In this document: one piece after another, positions 24,501 to 39,500 of the stretch
Layout: each line of letters opens with the position of its first letter
Numbering within the stretch: the first letter of the stretch is position 1
Source: Gorsachius magnificus
Taxonomy: Eukaryota; Chordata; Aves; Pelecaniformes; Ardeidae
Length of the DNA: 64,000 nucleotides
Direction of reading: 5' to 3'
Assembly: GCA_034008185.1 (NCBI GenBank)
Contig: CM067081.1
Span: 23,249,821-23,313,820, forward strand
Program-made: the position numbers and the translations under genes
The notes under the pieces: model-generated
Told to the model about the DNA's origin: nothing
Seen by the model: only the letters and a program-made list of their open reading frames with translations
Databases searched by the model: none

Positions 24501-27500
24501 CCACGTCATGGCAGCTATGTAGGCAGCTGTGGAATGGAAGCACCGGATAGCAAGAGAGAATGCTGTGTATACCACATATAGATATTTTTATAGTAGGCAC
24601 AACACCTGCTGCCTTATCATTACCACTGTGCTAAGCGTGGAAGAGAAGGGGAGGGATGGCGATTAGATTTCTGTTCCCAAACAGAGTAATTTTGCAGTAT
24701 TCAAACCGATTACCAAAAAAACCCACAATCTTGAGACAGAAAAGTGTTTTAAAAGAAATAATACAGTGCTAGAATAATTACTTAAACACAGTTAACTCTG
24801 CAAACTGACAGTAATAGAATGGCATTTTAGAGATTTCACAGATGGCAAGAATGTGGGCGGAAAATAGATACCCAATGTGTTTAGTTTGCAAGTCGAAAAC
24901 GCAATGTGTTTTTCTTCCACCCCCAGCCAGTTTAGGCTTCTTCTACTTTAAGTAAAGATCTAAAAATCCACGCATCATCTTCCCTACCTCTGAACTAATG
25001 CATCACCAGTAATGAAAATATAAACAATTAACCATTTTATTACACAGAATGTTAAGCATCCAGATCATGCTTCACTAAGTGTACTGGTATATGTTACCTT
25101 CCCCAGTGAAAATTAATTCTTGCCAATGAAGTAGAGAATAATTTAAAAAAAAAAAATAAAAGCAAACATAGAAATTAACTTTTGGGTAAAAAAGGTGCTA
25201 AGTTCTTTACTGAGGTACAACATTCCTGTAAAGAATAGCTGTACAATGCATGGAGTAACTTTAGAAGCCATGCATGGGCATCTGTAGTATATAAGCAATA
25301 AAGCACTGCTAAAACATGGAAAGTGAGTACATTTACCAAAACTGAGAGCTGTTGATTGAGATTAGGTAGCTCCTTAATACTTGAATGGAAGAGAAACCAA
25401 TCGATACGAAAACTCAGAAAATAAATGAAAAAGTCTGAAGTCTCTGGACGGCCAACGCATGGTTCTGTTATCTTTAACTGCAATTCTGCTACCAATATGC
25501 CTGGTTCTTGTGCTTTTATGCTTAAACTACAGGCCTGAGCCCAGCAGCTCTATCAGAGGGAGATGAATTATCCTGCACGGCCTGACTGAAGTTAATAACA
25601 CTATTTGCTGTAGTGAGAGCTCTTCTTCATAGCAAGCAATGCCAGAAGGAGCTTATAGCTGTAGCCACAAGAGAGTGAAAAAAAATTAAGAGTAAAAATG
25701 AAACACAGTGGTGCCCAGCAGACTGCAGATTAGTCAAGGGGAGGGAGCTTGATGCAAATCTTGATGAGATTTTGCATTTGGCAGAGATGCTAGTGGGTTC
25801 TTGAAAAAAATACAGGGGATTTGTAACTATGGGCTCATAAGTGTGTGAGACACCTGCATTTAGAGTCTGTGAGAATGGCAAGTCTGATCCATGATTCTGG
25901 AGTTGTATACTTGGCCTCATAAATTTAGGTAGCATATTAGCAAAGAGACATGTGGGTAAATGCTTCGTGTTTTTATTAATAATCTCTGTGGGTTTAGATA
26001 CTCTACAGGAGGTTACGATATGGTTAAGCAATAGAAAAGGTGACTTGTGTTCGATGAGAAGAATCCACATGGGTAGTTACTGTGGTTTGTGAATGGATAA
26101 ACCAAGTCTTCCAGTTTCCTAAGGAAACGTTGCTCCTGTTCACAGTCCACTTCGTAAGCACGCTGCCAACCGAATATAGCTGGGATGGTTGGTAAGGCAG
26201 AAATAAGGGCAGATGTGCTGCAACTAACAATGTCTGCTTTGGTATCTCCCAGACTTAGCTTGAAACAGGTAACTAATTACTTTATCAATTAATTCCATAC
26301 CTTGGAAGTCCCAGCCACATGACCCAGGATGGTGACCAACTGGCATCGTATTCATTTTCACTGATGGTACTCAACTGTTCTTCGTTAGCCTGGGGCTGTT
26401 CTTCTACAATCTGGACTTCCAGGGCTTTCAGGGCGACTACTGAAGAGGCGGCACTCGCTTTCAGCATGGCCACCGCCTCGCTGTGACTGAGGTTAGTCAA
26501 ATCGATGCCGTTGATGTTCAGCAGCACGTCTCCTGTTCAAAGGCGCAAGTGAGAACACATCGGTCTGTCAGAGTCATTCCTACTGACGGCACCTCTCTCG
26601 CCAGGGTTTCATTTAACACCATATTTTTTGGAGCTGAGACAGTCTGAAATAACAGCCTGGGAACGTGAATAGCTCTGAAGCCTTACACTGCCAGTTTGAA
26701 ACATTAATGTATTGAACTATTACCCTGGATCAGTATAATTTATTTCCACATAAAACATCAAATGCTGTGGCTTCAATCGTGTATTGCCCTGAAAATTTGG
26801 GACAAAAATTACCTAAGCACCTCCACCTCGACTGCCACTGCAGATGCCACTAGGCAGTTGTTTCCAGTGGTGTATCTTAGGTCCACCCTAACTTTAAAAG
26901 AGAAGGAAGAATGATGGAAGGAACTATATGAGCACCACGAAGTAACCAAGTCTTGTAGGCAAGTGAGGGTCCATAGGGTGTTTTAGGTCTTCTGCTTTTT
27001 CTAACTTGTTACTTGGGAGAACAAAACGGAATTCAAAAACTACTGGAAAGGTTGGTACAAACTCCAGTCCATTAGAAGAAAGAAAGAACATCTCTACAAA
27101 GATAATCTGGAAAGAGTTGAAGCCACTAAAAAAATTGCCAGAATTTTTATTTTATTTCAGAACATTTTTTAAAGGCTTCAGGGTGCAAACAAGAATGTTA
27201 TTTACTGTCCAAGCAGTGACAGTCTCCTCATTCACACAATGTCTCACTTGGCGATGAAAGCCAGAAAAAACAAAGCAAAAGTGTGAACACCTGGTTCACA
27301 TTTGGAATGAAACTCATTTTTAAAAGCTTTTTCCTTCCAGGGAAACCTTAAGCTGAGGTGCAGCTTCATTTGAAATCACTTCTGTTGCTGCTGTGGCTAC
27401 TTTAATGTTACACGATGAAAAAGCAATTGCAATTCTTCCATCAAGTGTGTTTTTCATAGTAGTACAGAAAAAGAAAGTATACACGTTGGTATGTGGGTGT

Positions 27501-30500
27501 AAATCTCCCTCTCTCAGAAGCGTATAAGGATGCTCCTACGCTGTTCTTTTTAAATTTGCAATCTGTGAAGGTTTTTTTTTTCCTAAATTTCTTCCCTAAA
27601 AAAATCTGTAATTTTGTGAACTCTGAATCACAGAGATCCCAGAAGCAGTTTTTGTTTCACATAACGGCACAATATGTTTTAATCATCAAATGCTTCGCTA
27701 TCGATCAGGCAGGACTGCCTTCACCTACACAGTCTAACCTCCACCTCTGGGTTCCCACCTGCAAAGCTGAGGAACAAGGATGGGTGCTGTAGCTACCCTG
27801 GAGATCAGCAAACCCAAGCTGTCCCAGAGGATAAGAAAGCATTCAGGAACAAGGGTCATCACTGACGTAGCTTTGGGGGTAAACTTAGCTGTGAGCTGTG
27901 GCCTGCCATCAGAGCACCTCTGCTGTTCAGCTATTATACTGAGGAGCAGAGATTCCTTGGACAGAGATGGGGCCCAGCCCACCAAATGAAACACAAAAAC
28001 AGGATGCGTGCACCACAGTTCAAATCATCGCACCAGACCCTCAGCTCAGGGGATTACCGTCAGCTTTAAAGAATTTAACCAGACATTTCCTGGTCTTATC
28101 CGCTTCCCCTGCTATCGTTCTCTAAACATCCCTTTCCTAGAAAAGGTGGAAGTGTGATGCTAAATACTGCATTTCCATTATTGAAACATGAAGAACAGCA
28201 TCCATCAGCGCTTTCCTACATCTGTGAAAAGACTTTTCGACACCACCTGACTCCGGAGAACGTACTCATCAAACAGCAATCAGAGGCCACCCGTGCCACC
28301 AGGAAAGCAAAGCCCCACCTCGTTTAATCCTGCCGTCTCTTGCCAAACACCCGTGAGGCTGTACGCTTGTAACGAAGATGGGCAGTTCGCCACTTTTGCT
28401 GCCTCTGCCTCCTGCCACTGTCATTCCCAGAGATTCATGTGGCTCTTTTTTCACAGTAATGTGCTTTTCTTGGCATGTAACACACTGGGAGAGGTCCTGT
28501 TTGACAAGGATAAATAACATTGTTAAAACTTAAAAAAAAAAACAGAACAAAATACAACTAAATACACCCCAAAGCTATGCTTTGGCACCTTAACAGAATG
28601 GTTTAAAAGGACTAAGTAGTACAAATCGGCTTCGGCTGGATTTCTTCCAGATCAGAAAAAAAAAATTTAAAAAAGCCACTCGTGTGGATACTTAAATATA
28701 GACAGAAAGTTTATAAAGGCCCATCTTGAAAATCTCACTCTGGTTTTTCTTAGTATTCTACACTGGAATAAGCTACAAAACTACAAAACCATATGGTCAA
28801 AAGAGTGGACACAAACCAGAAAAAAAACCTTTTGTTGTCTTGGTGAACATCAGCATTACCTCACTTGTCAGTAGAATATGGCCCAGAACTACAAAAGACT
28901 CCTAAGAAATGAGAACACATGTGTTTTCATGCTGACACAGAGAAACTGTGTAAAGCCCTCATACGTCATGTTTTCTTTTGCAGCTGGTCTGTAGAATCTC
29001 CCAGAGCACAAAGTAACTAAGGCCAGTCAGTGCTATAGGCTGGTAACGGGCGCCTTGTGCAGGCTCCCTAACAATTACAATGAAGACCCAAACCTGAAGC
29101 AAGAAGAGATCGCTGTATTTAATTTTCTAACACCTGAATCATAAAGTTTAGCCTGTATTTAGTTTTGCCCCATCAAAGATCTAAACCTGAATCAAAGTAT
29201 ATTTTACTTGCTGAAGCCCTTCATCTTCATGAAATTTAGCCATACATTCAAACCACTGCACATACGCCTATACTAGCATCTTAAATCAAGCGAGTATTTG
29301 CAAGGAATCCAAATTAACAGAAGAAATAATCTGGGAGATTCTTCCAACTACAAATACCTATTTATTCCCCTGCCTTCTTTTGGAAAATGGCAACACCGCT
29401 TTCTTCCATTTCCAATGCCCCATGCTCCTTCTGACTCACTCTGCTCCTCATGTATACACGTTAATCACATATGCAGCTATATGTATACATACCGTAGCTT
29501 ATAAAGACAGCTCCTTCTTAAGCCTTCAGGCTTTAGGACTAACTGGCTGATGCCATGCAATTACATAAATATTTTTTAAGCCACAAGACTTCTAAGCTAA
29601 CTGCAGGTTAATTAGAGAGAGGCAAAGAGAAATGGTATGGAACACGGGAAATGTCCACTTGCAGTTACATGGGACTTCCCACTGGGAAAGAACCCATGGG
29701 TGGCATTGATACATGAGGGAAATCATTTTAGCCAACAGATCAACTTTGGAACTGTGATATGAACGCAACCCATGCTGGCAGATGGGAAGTGGGTTCAAGC
29801 TCTGATAAGCTTACAAGAGCTGTAATCACTGTGTTGATACGGCCTAAATCGTGGCAAGTACTAACAGCCACTAACTGTATTCAGGAGCCCCACCTTTACC
29901 CCTCAGGAGGGAAAAAAGCTTCCCAGAGCCTCACTTGGTCTTTTCTGAAATTACCCACACTTTTAGAAGAAAATACTATCAACACATGTAAATCGTCCCA
30001 ACAGAAGTATGACCTTAAACAGTGATGCCAACAGAGTGAACAGGAGGCAACAAGGTGGCTTAGTTGACATGGCTGACGTGACAACTATTTCACAAAATGA
30101 ACTTCTCAACAGTGAGAAATATTTTTCTAACTACAAGAACATCTCAAGCACAGGTTTTATTTCTGCAGGTCTTCTGGATAATTTGACACTATCTTCATGG
30201 AAGTCTCTTCAGGCTGCCTTTCTCTCCCAGCTTGGCCTTACAGAGCTCAGCAGTCTTGCAGCCAGCACTGCTGGCTCATGGAGGAGATGACACATCCCTC
30301 CAACATGCTCTTTATATGCTGGATGGTGTGCATCACATCTCCTGTCCTTGCTGGTTGCAGCCAGCACAGAGGCAACAAAAGACAACATTCTTGAATAACA
30401 GCTCTCCCATGCAGCAGTAACATGGGAGACGCCATCTTAGACAAGGTCTAACAACTACAGCTGTATGAGCTCAGAGACTTGTACTTGGAAGTTGTCTCTT

Positions 30501-33500
30501 TAAAAAAAAAAAAAAAGTAAGTAACAAAGAAGATATAAGCCCTTCTTCCAATCTTGCCTTACTACCCACTTAGACCACCACAAGAATAAAACTGTATTTA
30601 TTCCTCTTAAAAAGAGAAACACCAACCTTATGTGAGTTTGGTCTGCTGTGAAACAGCTGCTGGGACTGGTGTTGGTGTGAGTTGCTGTTGTGAGTCCCTG
30701 TGTCTCGGATAATACTGACCGTCTGTGACTTCAGGGGTCTAGAGATGATCAAATTCACTCTCTCCCCACTTGCCTGCCAAATATATAAAACAAAGTAATG
30801 AAGTTGATAGGATATTTATTATTAGCAGACGGGGAGGAAAACGTATGATAAAATATGAAACAAGACAACAGAAGAATTTCCTGGGAGTGACCACAAACTT
30901 CTTAAGACTGCACAAGCCCCGTAATTGCTTCTTGCTGCAATTCCCCCCAGAACAGAGGGGATATTAACATTCCTGCTTTTCCCTTGGCATTACATCTGTA
31001 TGAGCTGGAAATCCTTTGCCAAAAGGACTGTTTCTCGTTTTTTTGTTATGAACCTTCAAACATTAAAAGCCACCTAATTCCATTTGCAGCCTCTGCAAAC
31101 TTCTGCAACACAAAGCAATAAAAAAAAATGCCCACGTGATGGCCCCAGGGTCTGCAGATTTTGGTCAAAAGCTCTGAACACCTCTGGTACTTCCCAAAGA
31201 GACTTCCAAGAAAGACAGTATATATGAGCAAACCATCAAATTCTGGAGTTTGGGGCGTATCAGGAAACTCAGGTACCAGATGTTAAATGAAACATCAACT
31301 CTTTCCATTGCGGCAAAAATATACCTCAATAGATAAAAGTTACCCGGTGTAAAATTCTGACCACTTCACTGTATCCAAAAACTGGGAAAACAAAATTACA
31401 ATTCCCAAGATCATTGTTATTTTCCTTTAACTGCCATGGAAGCTCTTAAAATGATATCAGAAAAAAATATTTATTGCTCATTTGTATTGCAGCTCTCTAT
31501 GTGGTGCTGGTTTAAGCAAAGACGTCTGCAAGAACCTACTACTGGTCTGTTCCAACTTTCCTAAAAAAAGAGCAATTTTCACCAACATCCAGTCAGCAGG
31601 AAGCAGGAATGTGCTGCAGCTGTTTCCTTACAGACTGGGAGAAAGGCATGGAGCAAACGTTTTCCTGTGGGAACAGGGAAGGGTCATCAAGCTTTGGGTA
31701 GTATTTGTGTCCAGAGCAGAGCCAGTCATCTGGAATAGCCCTTTCTTGAACACTCAGAAAATGAGTTTTACTGCCCGGCACCCATGGAAAACCTTTTTCT
31801 TTTTTCTTCCCAGCTACTACCTGTTGCCTCCACGAAGTCTGACAAATCACTTTCCTGTTTTAACCTCAATTCCATGCACAGGCAAATCAATACAAAACAA
31901 AGCCCACTTTCATAGGGCTTACTGAGATTAAAACTACAGCACATATATAAACATAATAATAACCCTCATTTTTTTTCTGCTAAGCAATAGGCTACATGGT
32001 ACTCTCCTTGTTCACACGAGCAGTCTTCTGACCCTACGCCAGGGAAGACTAATGTGCTTTTCACTTCTGAGGAGGTGAAGTTCATCTGCTAGGTGCCAAA
32101 GCAGACCTTGCTTTGTGCGATTATTTCCAGAACATAAATCACAATGAATTGCATCGCTGCAGGCTTTTAGGCGTTACACAAGCTGTTGTGTCCGGCGCAG
32201 ACTCTACCTCCGGCTTCGCCCAAGAAATAAAGCCGAGATAAGGACACAGGTAGGGAATGCAAATCACCTGTATAACCTGAGCAGCAAGCTCAGGTGTCCC
32301 GTGCTTCAAGTCATGTCCATTGATGGCAAGTACGCGGTCGTTGCTGCAGAGCCTGCCATCTTGAGCAGCCAACCCCCCTTCCAAAAGGTCAAGGATGAAA
32401 ACTCCTGGCTCGTCTGTTCTGCGTACAAGTTTGATGCCAAGCTGCTCGCTGGAGTCGCGTTTATGCAGCGTCACTTGAAAGCTGTCTTCCCGCAAGGAGC
32501 TGGTGGTGTCCGCGTGGTTGTGCGTGCGGCTGCCGAACCGCCTCTCTCTCAGCACGGTGAGGTGCAGCACCGAGCAAGGCTGGGAAAGCACAGCTCGAGC
32601 GTGGTTGTGAGACACATTGCTTATGTCAAAGCTATTGACCTGCAAAACAACAGCAACAAAAAAAATCAGAATGATATTTTCACTTGTTTAATTGTTCCTG
32701 GTTATGGCAATAAAGTCCTTTCCAAGCTAAATACAGAGCTCACTGAAAAACTAACCTTGGAGCAACCTATGTATCTGACCCTAACAGGATCTTGTTCTTC
32801 CATCCTCTCCTGCAAACCCACTTTGGCTGCTCAATCTACAAACCTATTTTTAGGTTTAAAAGACCCTTGAGATCATCAAGTCCAACCATTAACCTAACCC
32901 TGCCATTCCGCCACTAAACCATGGCCCTAAGCACCTCATCTACCCAGCTTTTAAATGCCTCCAGGGGTGGGGACTCCACCCTGGGCAGCCTGTTCCAATG
33001 CTTGACAACCCTGTCAGTGAAGAAATTTTTCCTCATATCCAACCTAAACCTCCCCTGGAGCAACTTGAGGCCTTTTCCCACAAAGGGGACAACATCTTTC
33101 TAACAGTGAATGCCCTCTGCCATCACAGCCCAGGGTTTTTGTTCTCCTGGTCTCCTACACTTGTCTTCCTTAGATCTTTACGTTGTTTGTTCTCCAAGAA
33201 CTTTGCATGTGCTTTCAGTGTGAAGCCCAGTATCACTTAAAACTATAAAATAATAGCTATAAAAAGAATACATCCAAATCTCTGAAGAAAGCTTATGTCT
33301 CACAATACGCAGCACTTCAATGATGTGAAAAATTATATAAACCCCTTGAAATCCAGAATAACAAAATCTGATCATTAAGACAGTAGAAAAAAAAGTGGCT
33401 GTACTAGTTCTCAAGTCTTAGTATGAACTTAAGAGATTTTCCACCAACTCTAACAAGGCCAGAGCTTCAGACTTATAACCTGTATCACTCAAAATTCAGT

Positions 33501-36500
33501 TGTAAATGAAAAACAGATTGAACTTTCCCTCCCTATAAACAAGAATTGTGTCTGTTATGTGGCCCACTGATACAAAGATCAGTAATCTTCGGTCATTTCT
33601 TGCACTATAAAGTTAAGATAAAAATTGACAGTGCAATGAGATTTGGCAGAAAACAGCAGCACCACAAAAGACAGCACAAAGGCAGTATTTGCCTTGTTCT
33701 GTATGAAGGGGTTCAAGGTTAACACTAAAACTTCACCCTTAGTACATACTATTGTGCCCTGATGGAGAAGCCCCTGCCCCGTAATTTCAGCAGATAGAAA
33801 CTAGCACCAAATGGACTATACTGAGCTGCCTTACCCAAGCATTTTAATGGTCCCCATTGCAACCTAAGCAAGTAAAAATATAAACTTGCAGCTTCCCACC
33901 ATCTAATAGCAATATTAATACTTAAAAAAAATAGGAAGAGAAAGGACCCAGAAATCTGTGTACGACAGCTGTCACATTTACATCGTGCCATCCGAGTTGA
34001 GGAGCTCTGAGAGGTCAAAGCCAAACAATTTGGCCATGTTGGCTTCAGCATGGTGAAGGGGTAGCCGTACCCACCGGTACCCAGCCCTGCTCCAGCAGCG
34101 AAGCGGGAGGTAGCCTTCCCCTTGCCACCTCCATCCTCCAGCCCAACACCCAGCACAAAGCCATCGTTCCCGGTAGCACCGCAAGCTCAGACACCAAACT
34201 ATGGCCGTGTTCTGGTCTGCCACTGCCCTGAGACAGGCTGTAACCTTGGGCAGAGGGCATAGCTAGGAGAAATAACATTTAGAGCTGGCACCAGCAAAAC
34301 CCAGGAGGGCTCATCCGTCAGAGGCCTTAAATTAAATCTAGTTTTATTTTTAGCTGTCACTAGCTAAAGTAAATACATAAAATATGGAAGCATTCAAAGG
34401 GCACAGAAGAATATAAGCAGTAAAATGTAATTCTTCTTTCTACAAGGCAGTTCACAGTTTCAGAATAAAACAGCCTTAGCATTTCTTGGGGAAAGAAATT
34501 CTCATTAGGACATGTTTTACATGAATTACAGTCACAGTCCAACACAAAAAAGGGACAATTTGTAGAGCACTTTGAAAGTGTTAGGCACCTATCTATACCT
34601 TGCAGACAACATACGCTTTTATGTAGCTGTTACTAAACGCTGTTCCCTCAGATCTTGAAAGGGTAATACTTCTTGTCTGACTGGGCAAGAAAATGCTGAG
34701 TTTCACCTCACAGTCCTTTCTGTCTTTCTTTTAGTCCTTTGCTGCTCACAAAAGCCTTTGAAGGCATTTTCAGCAATATCCTACTGAAGCATGCACCCTG
34801 AGCTGCATCTAACTCTGCACTTAATTACAGCCAGCAGAGACCGAGCCTGGTCATTTTAATACAACACTCAGCACCTGCACAGGTGAATTGAAAGCAATAA
34901 AGATACTGTACCTTCCAAAAAGTTTGGCTTTTACCTCCTGTACCTCTCCCTTGGCGTGACAGAAGGACTCTGATGGACAGCCCCCTGGCATCTGACAGCC
35001 CCAGTGCCAGCATATTCATAGGGAAGACTCACTGCAGCTTATAAACCCTATTTATAGTTAATTTATAGCCGCTTACAGCTTTGGAAACTATAATTGACAC
35101 CTGCCCAAACAGCAAGGATTTCCAAAGCTTCACTGGAGCTCAAGCTCCCTATTCTGGCAATCAAGGAGAGCCCTTGAGTATTGAAATAAATTAGGCAGCA
35201 TTCAATCAGTGTCTGCAACTGCTCGTTAAAAAGGCAACATTTTGGAAGCCTCTTGGGTTACTTTCTTGGCCAGCCACTATCCTAACACTCCAAGAGAGGG
35301 AAAAGGCACGTTTCTCTATTTTCTGAAGTGCAAACTAATTTTATTCCAAGGGTAACGACAGTATTTAAGCTACTTCTATCAGCTTGATTTCAAAGAAGTG
35401 ACATGAAAAAGGCGGGTGCTAATTTTGGACTGATCTTAGGTTATCAGATCGAAAGCAAACATTGTTACTGAAGCCACTGTTACTGCTTAGGGCCATGGTT
35501 TAGTGGTGGGATGGCAGGGTTAGGTTAACGGTTGGACTTGATGATCTTAAAGGTCTTTTCAAACCTGAATGATTCTATGATTTCGAAATGATGGTAATAT
35601 ATTTGTTTCACGTGAAATGATTAAAAATGGAAAAAAGCTGGAGGACTGTCTTGTTTATGTAGAACGCTGTTAGCGCCACTCCTAAGAGTCCTATAAACAA
35701 CCCCTTCCCCTAATAGACAATTAGAACTCCAAAATGAATAGAATTTGATCTTTTTACACTATGGTTAATTACTTAAAACCGTAACAAAAATACATACTCT
35801 GTCATAACCAAATTAAACTTTAATTGTTTTTTTTACTTTTTTGCAAAAATATTTAGAGCACCTTGCTTCAAATCATGCCACTAAAGAATATCACTGTCTC
35901 TTTTACACACACTGAAAGATGCAGGTCAGCTGCCTAGGCTATTGGAAGGTAACAGTGAAGCCAAATTAAAATAACTGTTTAGATTAAGTCAGTCTTACAA
36001 CCCACAAACTGCTTTTTACATAGGACAAACTATGCCAGCTTGTTAGCCAGAAGTAACCTTGAGTTCCTTTGGAAAGCGTGCATAAAGTTGAAATAAAGAC
36101 CAAGTCCCACAACGTTTAAAAACAGATAAATAAACTGATGTTTTGTACATTGATAGGAGACGCTAAGGAGGAAAAATAATTCCAGGGACCGGTCCGAGAA
36201 ACAACATAAAGCTTGATAGCCAAAAGTGCTAGAACAACAGGTTCTGCTCTGAATATTAATTTGCCTTCCAACTGATAATTGCAAAGCTAACGTTTACACA
36301 ACAGGCAGTCCTGCAAGGAGTGAACGGAAATCAAGCAGGAAGAATAGATAATTAGGTTCCATACTTGAAGTATTTGGTCTCCAGCAAGAAGTCTTCCATC
36401 TCTGGCAATGATCCCATCTCGATAAACCTCTTGAATGACAATGTTGATCAAAGGTGTTTCGTTGCCACCCACTATGCTAATTCCTAATTCGATATAAGGA

Positions 36501-39500
36501 TTGGACCGATGAATTTCAATAGTAGTGATCTCTCCTTCAGGCAAGGTAGGTGGCTGTTGATTTGCTGCCAATTATTTTTTAAAAGAAAGATGATTAATAT
36601 CCTTTATACCTCATTCACTTTCAATAAAGCAAATCACCAAAGGACAATGTAGACAGGCCACATGACAACGATTTAGCAACAAGCTAAACAAGTGCAACTG
36701 GATTAGTTCTACTACTTGTTGGAACATCTAGCTTGTTAGAAACAGCTCTCTAATGACTTAGTAGCATCCATGCTTCCCGAAATGGTGTCATTTGGATTGG
36801 GAAAGGGTATTCTGAACCCTTTGGATCCTGTCCTTTATAATATATTTCATACATTTATTTTCCAATTGGGTCACTTCTGTATTCACATTTGGTGATAATG
36901 ACAAAAATGTGATTTAGGGGTTACCCCATGGCGCATGACTTGGTGGTGCCTCTTCATCATCTGGTCTCACAAGTGCACTAGGAGCTGCTATTGAGTTAGC
37001 AGGTCAAGAGGAGGAGTCCATTTCTGAAGCAAACATGGAAACAACTAAAGAGGAAAAAGGGGGACGCTAAAGGATGGCAAATAGAAAGGAGAAGGAAGGG
37101 GACAGGACCACCTTCCTTCTCTGGTAAGGCTCAGCGCTTCCTCTCTAAAATCCCAGATGCTGCTCGTTCGGTGCAGATGGATGCAGGAGTTACTCAGCTG
37201 CCTTTCTGCTTGAGCAGGACAGCGTTCTGTGTGGGGGAAGGCTGCTGATCCGGGCAGGAGGTAAAAAGGAAAGAGGGGAAAAGAAATCTCATCTTAGAAA
37301 ACAACTTTTGTAATTTTACAGAAAATACACTCATTCTGACTCACTGCAAGGCCAGTACTACTAGTAGATTAACATGAACTACTGCACCATGATATGATAA
37401 ATGATGATACAGCACAGTGAGATCTGGCATACGCTCTGAGACACTTCTTTCCTTCCTAACTGTGACCTTATCTCAGTCGTATACTTGCACATAAACCGAA
37501 ACCCACTAATATTTCTTCAAGAATTGCAACAGAAAAGAGCAGAAGCTGAAGATGTGCATTCACGGTCGGTAAGAGACAAGCTCTGACACCACGAATGTTT
37601 CCACATCTGATAAAAGAGACTTGAGAAGATGAGTGATGACATACTGTCTGCTACCGTGTTCTCCTCAAAAGGCGGATTGTCGATGCTGGGCTCGTCTGTC
37701 CAGGCGGGAAGGGCGGGCGAGGTGAAGCTCTGCTCGGCTGGCACTATTCCCTGATCTGCATCCGGAGATAAACTGCTAGGCTGCTCCGTCCCAGCAGGAC
37801 CACTCTCACCCTCTGCTTCTGCTTGCAGTTTGCTCGTTTTCCTTCTCTCCAGAGCAACCCTCCGATGAGAAGCCCCAGGACACCTGTAAAGACAACATTT
37901 ATACCATGCTTCAAGCCTGCAGCAATGTTTGTAGCACAAAATGCCCGAGTACTCCATCAAACGAGATCAATCTTCCTCAAAGCCACAGTTTTAAATGAAT
38001 CATAAAAAATATTAAAGACATTGGATTTTAAGGCCAAAATATGTTTTTTTGGTCATGAACTAAATGTGCTGTAACACCTTCTGAACATGGGCTTACTCTA
38101 TTATGTACATTCCACACTCTGGAAGATGACCTTGCCAGAAAGATTAAACAGGACAGGCATAAATTCCACAGAAGAGAAGCCCCATTCTAAGATACATTGG
38201 GAGACCCACGAAAGCAATCTCCTTTCACCTTAGTAAGCCAAGAGAAGGAAGCATCATATTTTCCTGGGGTCATTTGGGGGAGGGAAGGGATAAAAATTTT
38301 ACCTATATTGCAATCTAAGTGTTAAAATACTAAAAAAAAACCAAAACAAACTTGTCTAGGAGTTTGTATGAAAATTTTAGCAAAAGTGACAGCTCTGATC
38401 ATCATCTCCTCTTGAATCAGTAGAAGGTGTTTCATTCTCCTGTCTCCCTTTTTTCTTCCTGACTTCACACAGGAGATGCAATATTTGGCTTTCCCTCATG
38501 CAACAATGCTCCATCAGTATATGGCGCTTTTCACTATAAACTCATTTTTGTGAGTTCCCATTACTCTCAAGGCAATAATTTTTTTGCTTGTTTAAAATCC
38601 TACAATAGTTTATTGCAAAGAAGGGCTGCAACGTTGCAAATTTGTGAAAAGCCTTCATTTATTGAATGGTCTTACTTTTACGTGTAGATAATTGGATGTG
38701 GACATCAATCTTAGTCTGCCTGTGTGACAGTTTTGCCAGTGTCTGGTATGTCACTTCTTACAGCCTTTGATGTCCTTCTTAATGTTCCCGCTTCTGGAGG
38801 TGCTGACCACCTAAAGATGCTCGTACTGTAGCAGTGTCAGAAAAAAGGAACTGTGTTCTTGAAAGGACTCCCTGTTTGGGAACTTGACAGATTGTTATAA
38901 CAAAAGAGGAAATGATTTATTTTTGTAACAGGAGAAGAAATGTGTTAACAGAGTAAAAGACAGCAGAAGTCTAACGATGTCCTAACTTGTTAAACCAGAA
39001 TGTTTTGAGAATCACAATTCTGTTCTGACATTCTGTGAAGGAGATTTGGTAATTATATAGGTAGACTGTTTTAGCATGAAGGATTTTGAAGAAATGTTAA
39101 CAAAGTTATTCAGCTCCAAAGAGTGTTGATAAAGATACCTGTATAGCTTTTGTGACCCCAGCAGTGTTACACATACATAAAGTGATATATAGCTCTTTCT
39201 CAATCATTTTATATATAAAGGCATGATATACATGTTTAGAAGAACAGCATAAGGTAACCCAAATTTGCTGTGAAATATGCATAAATACATAAATTAGAGA
39301 CAGTTCACATTATGAAACAACACATTTAAGAAACCATTTCTTGGGGCTTTCCCCAAGGTGTCTGCTGGTCATCTTGTTCTTCAAAGTTAAGAAAGCGCAA
39401 GCACAAACGATGAAAATGACTTGAAAGGTTTTGCTTTGTGAAAAAGTTTCTCTGATTTTAATGATGGAACACAACCCTACTTCTTGGTTTTGCCCAGGTA

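Larger units (their letters stand above)
32640..36364 (-). other. LNX2: LNX2 intron between coding exons 3 and 4
   Basis: 3725 bp, GT-AG. It contains two CR1 fragments in opposite orientations (32850-33080 minus, 35488-35583 plus). Confidence 0.9.

Noticed and set aside
32301..32870. A 189-codon plus frame
   Set aside because: It is largely antisense to LNX2 coding exon 4, whose minus-strand reading is a well-conserved PDZ sequence.
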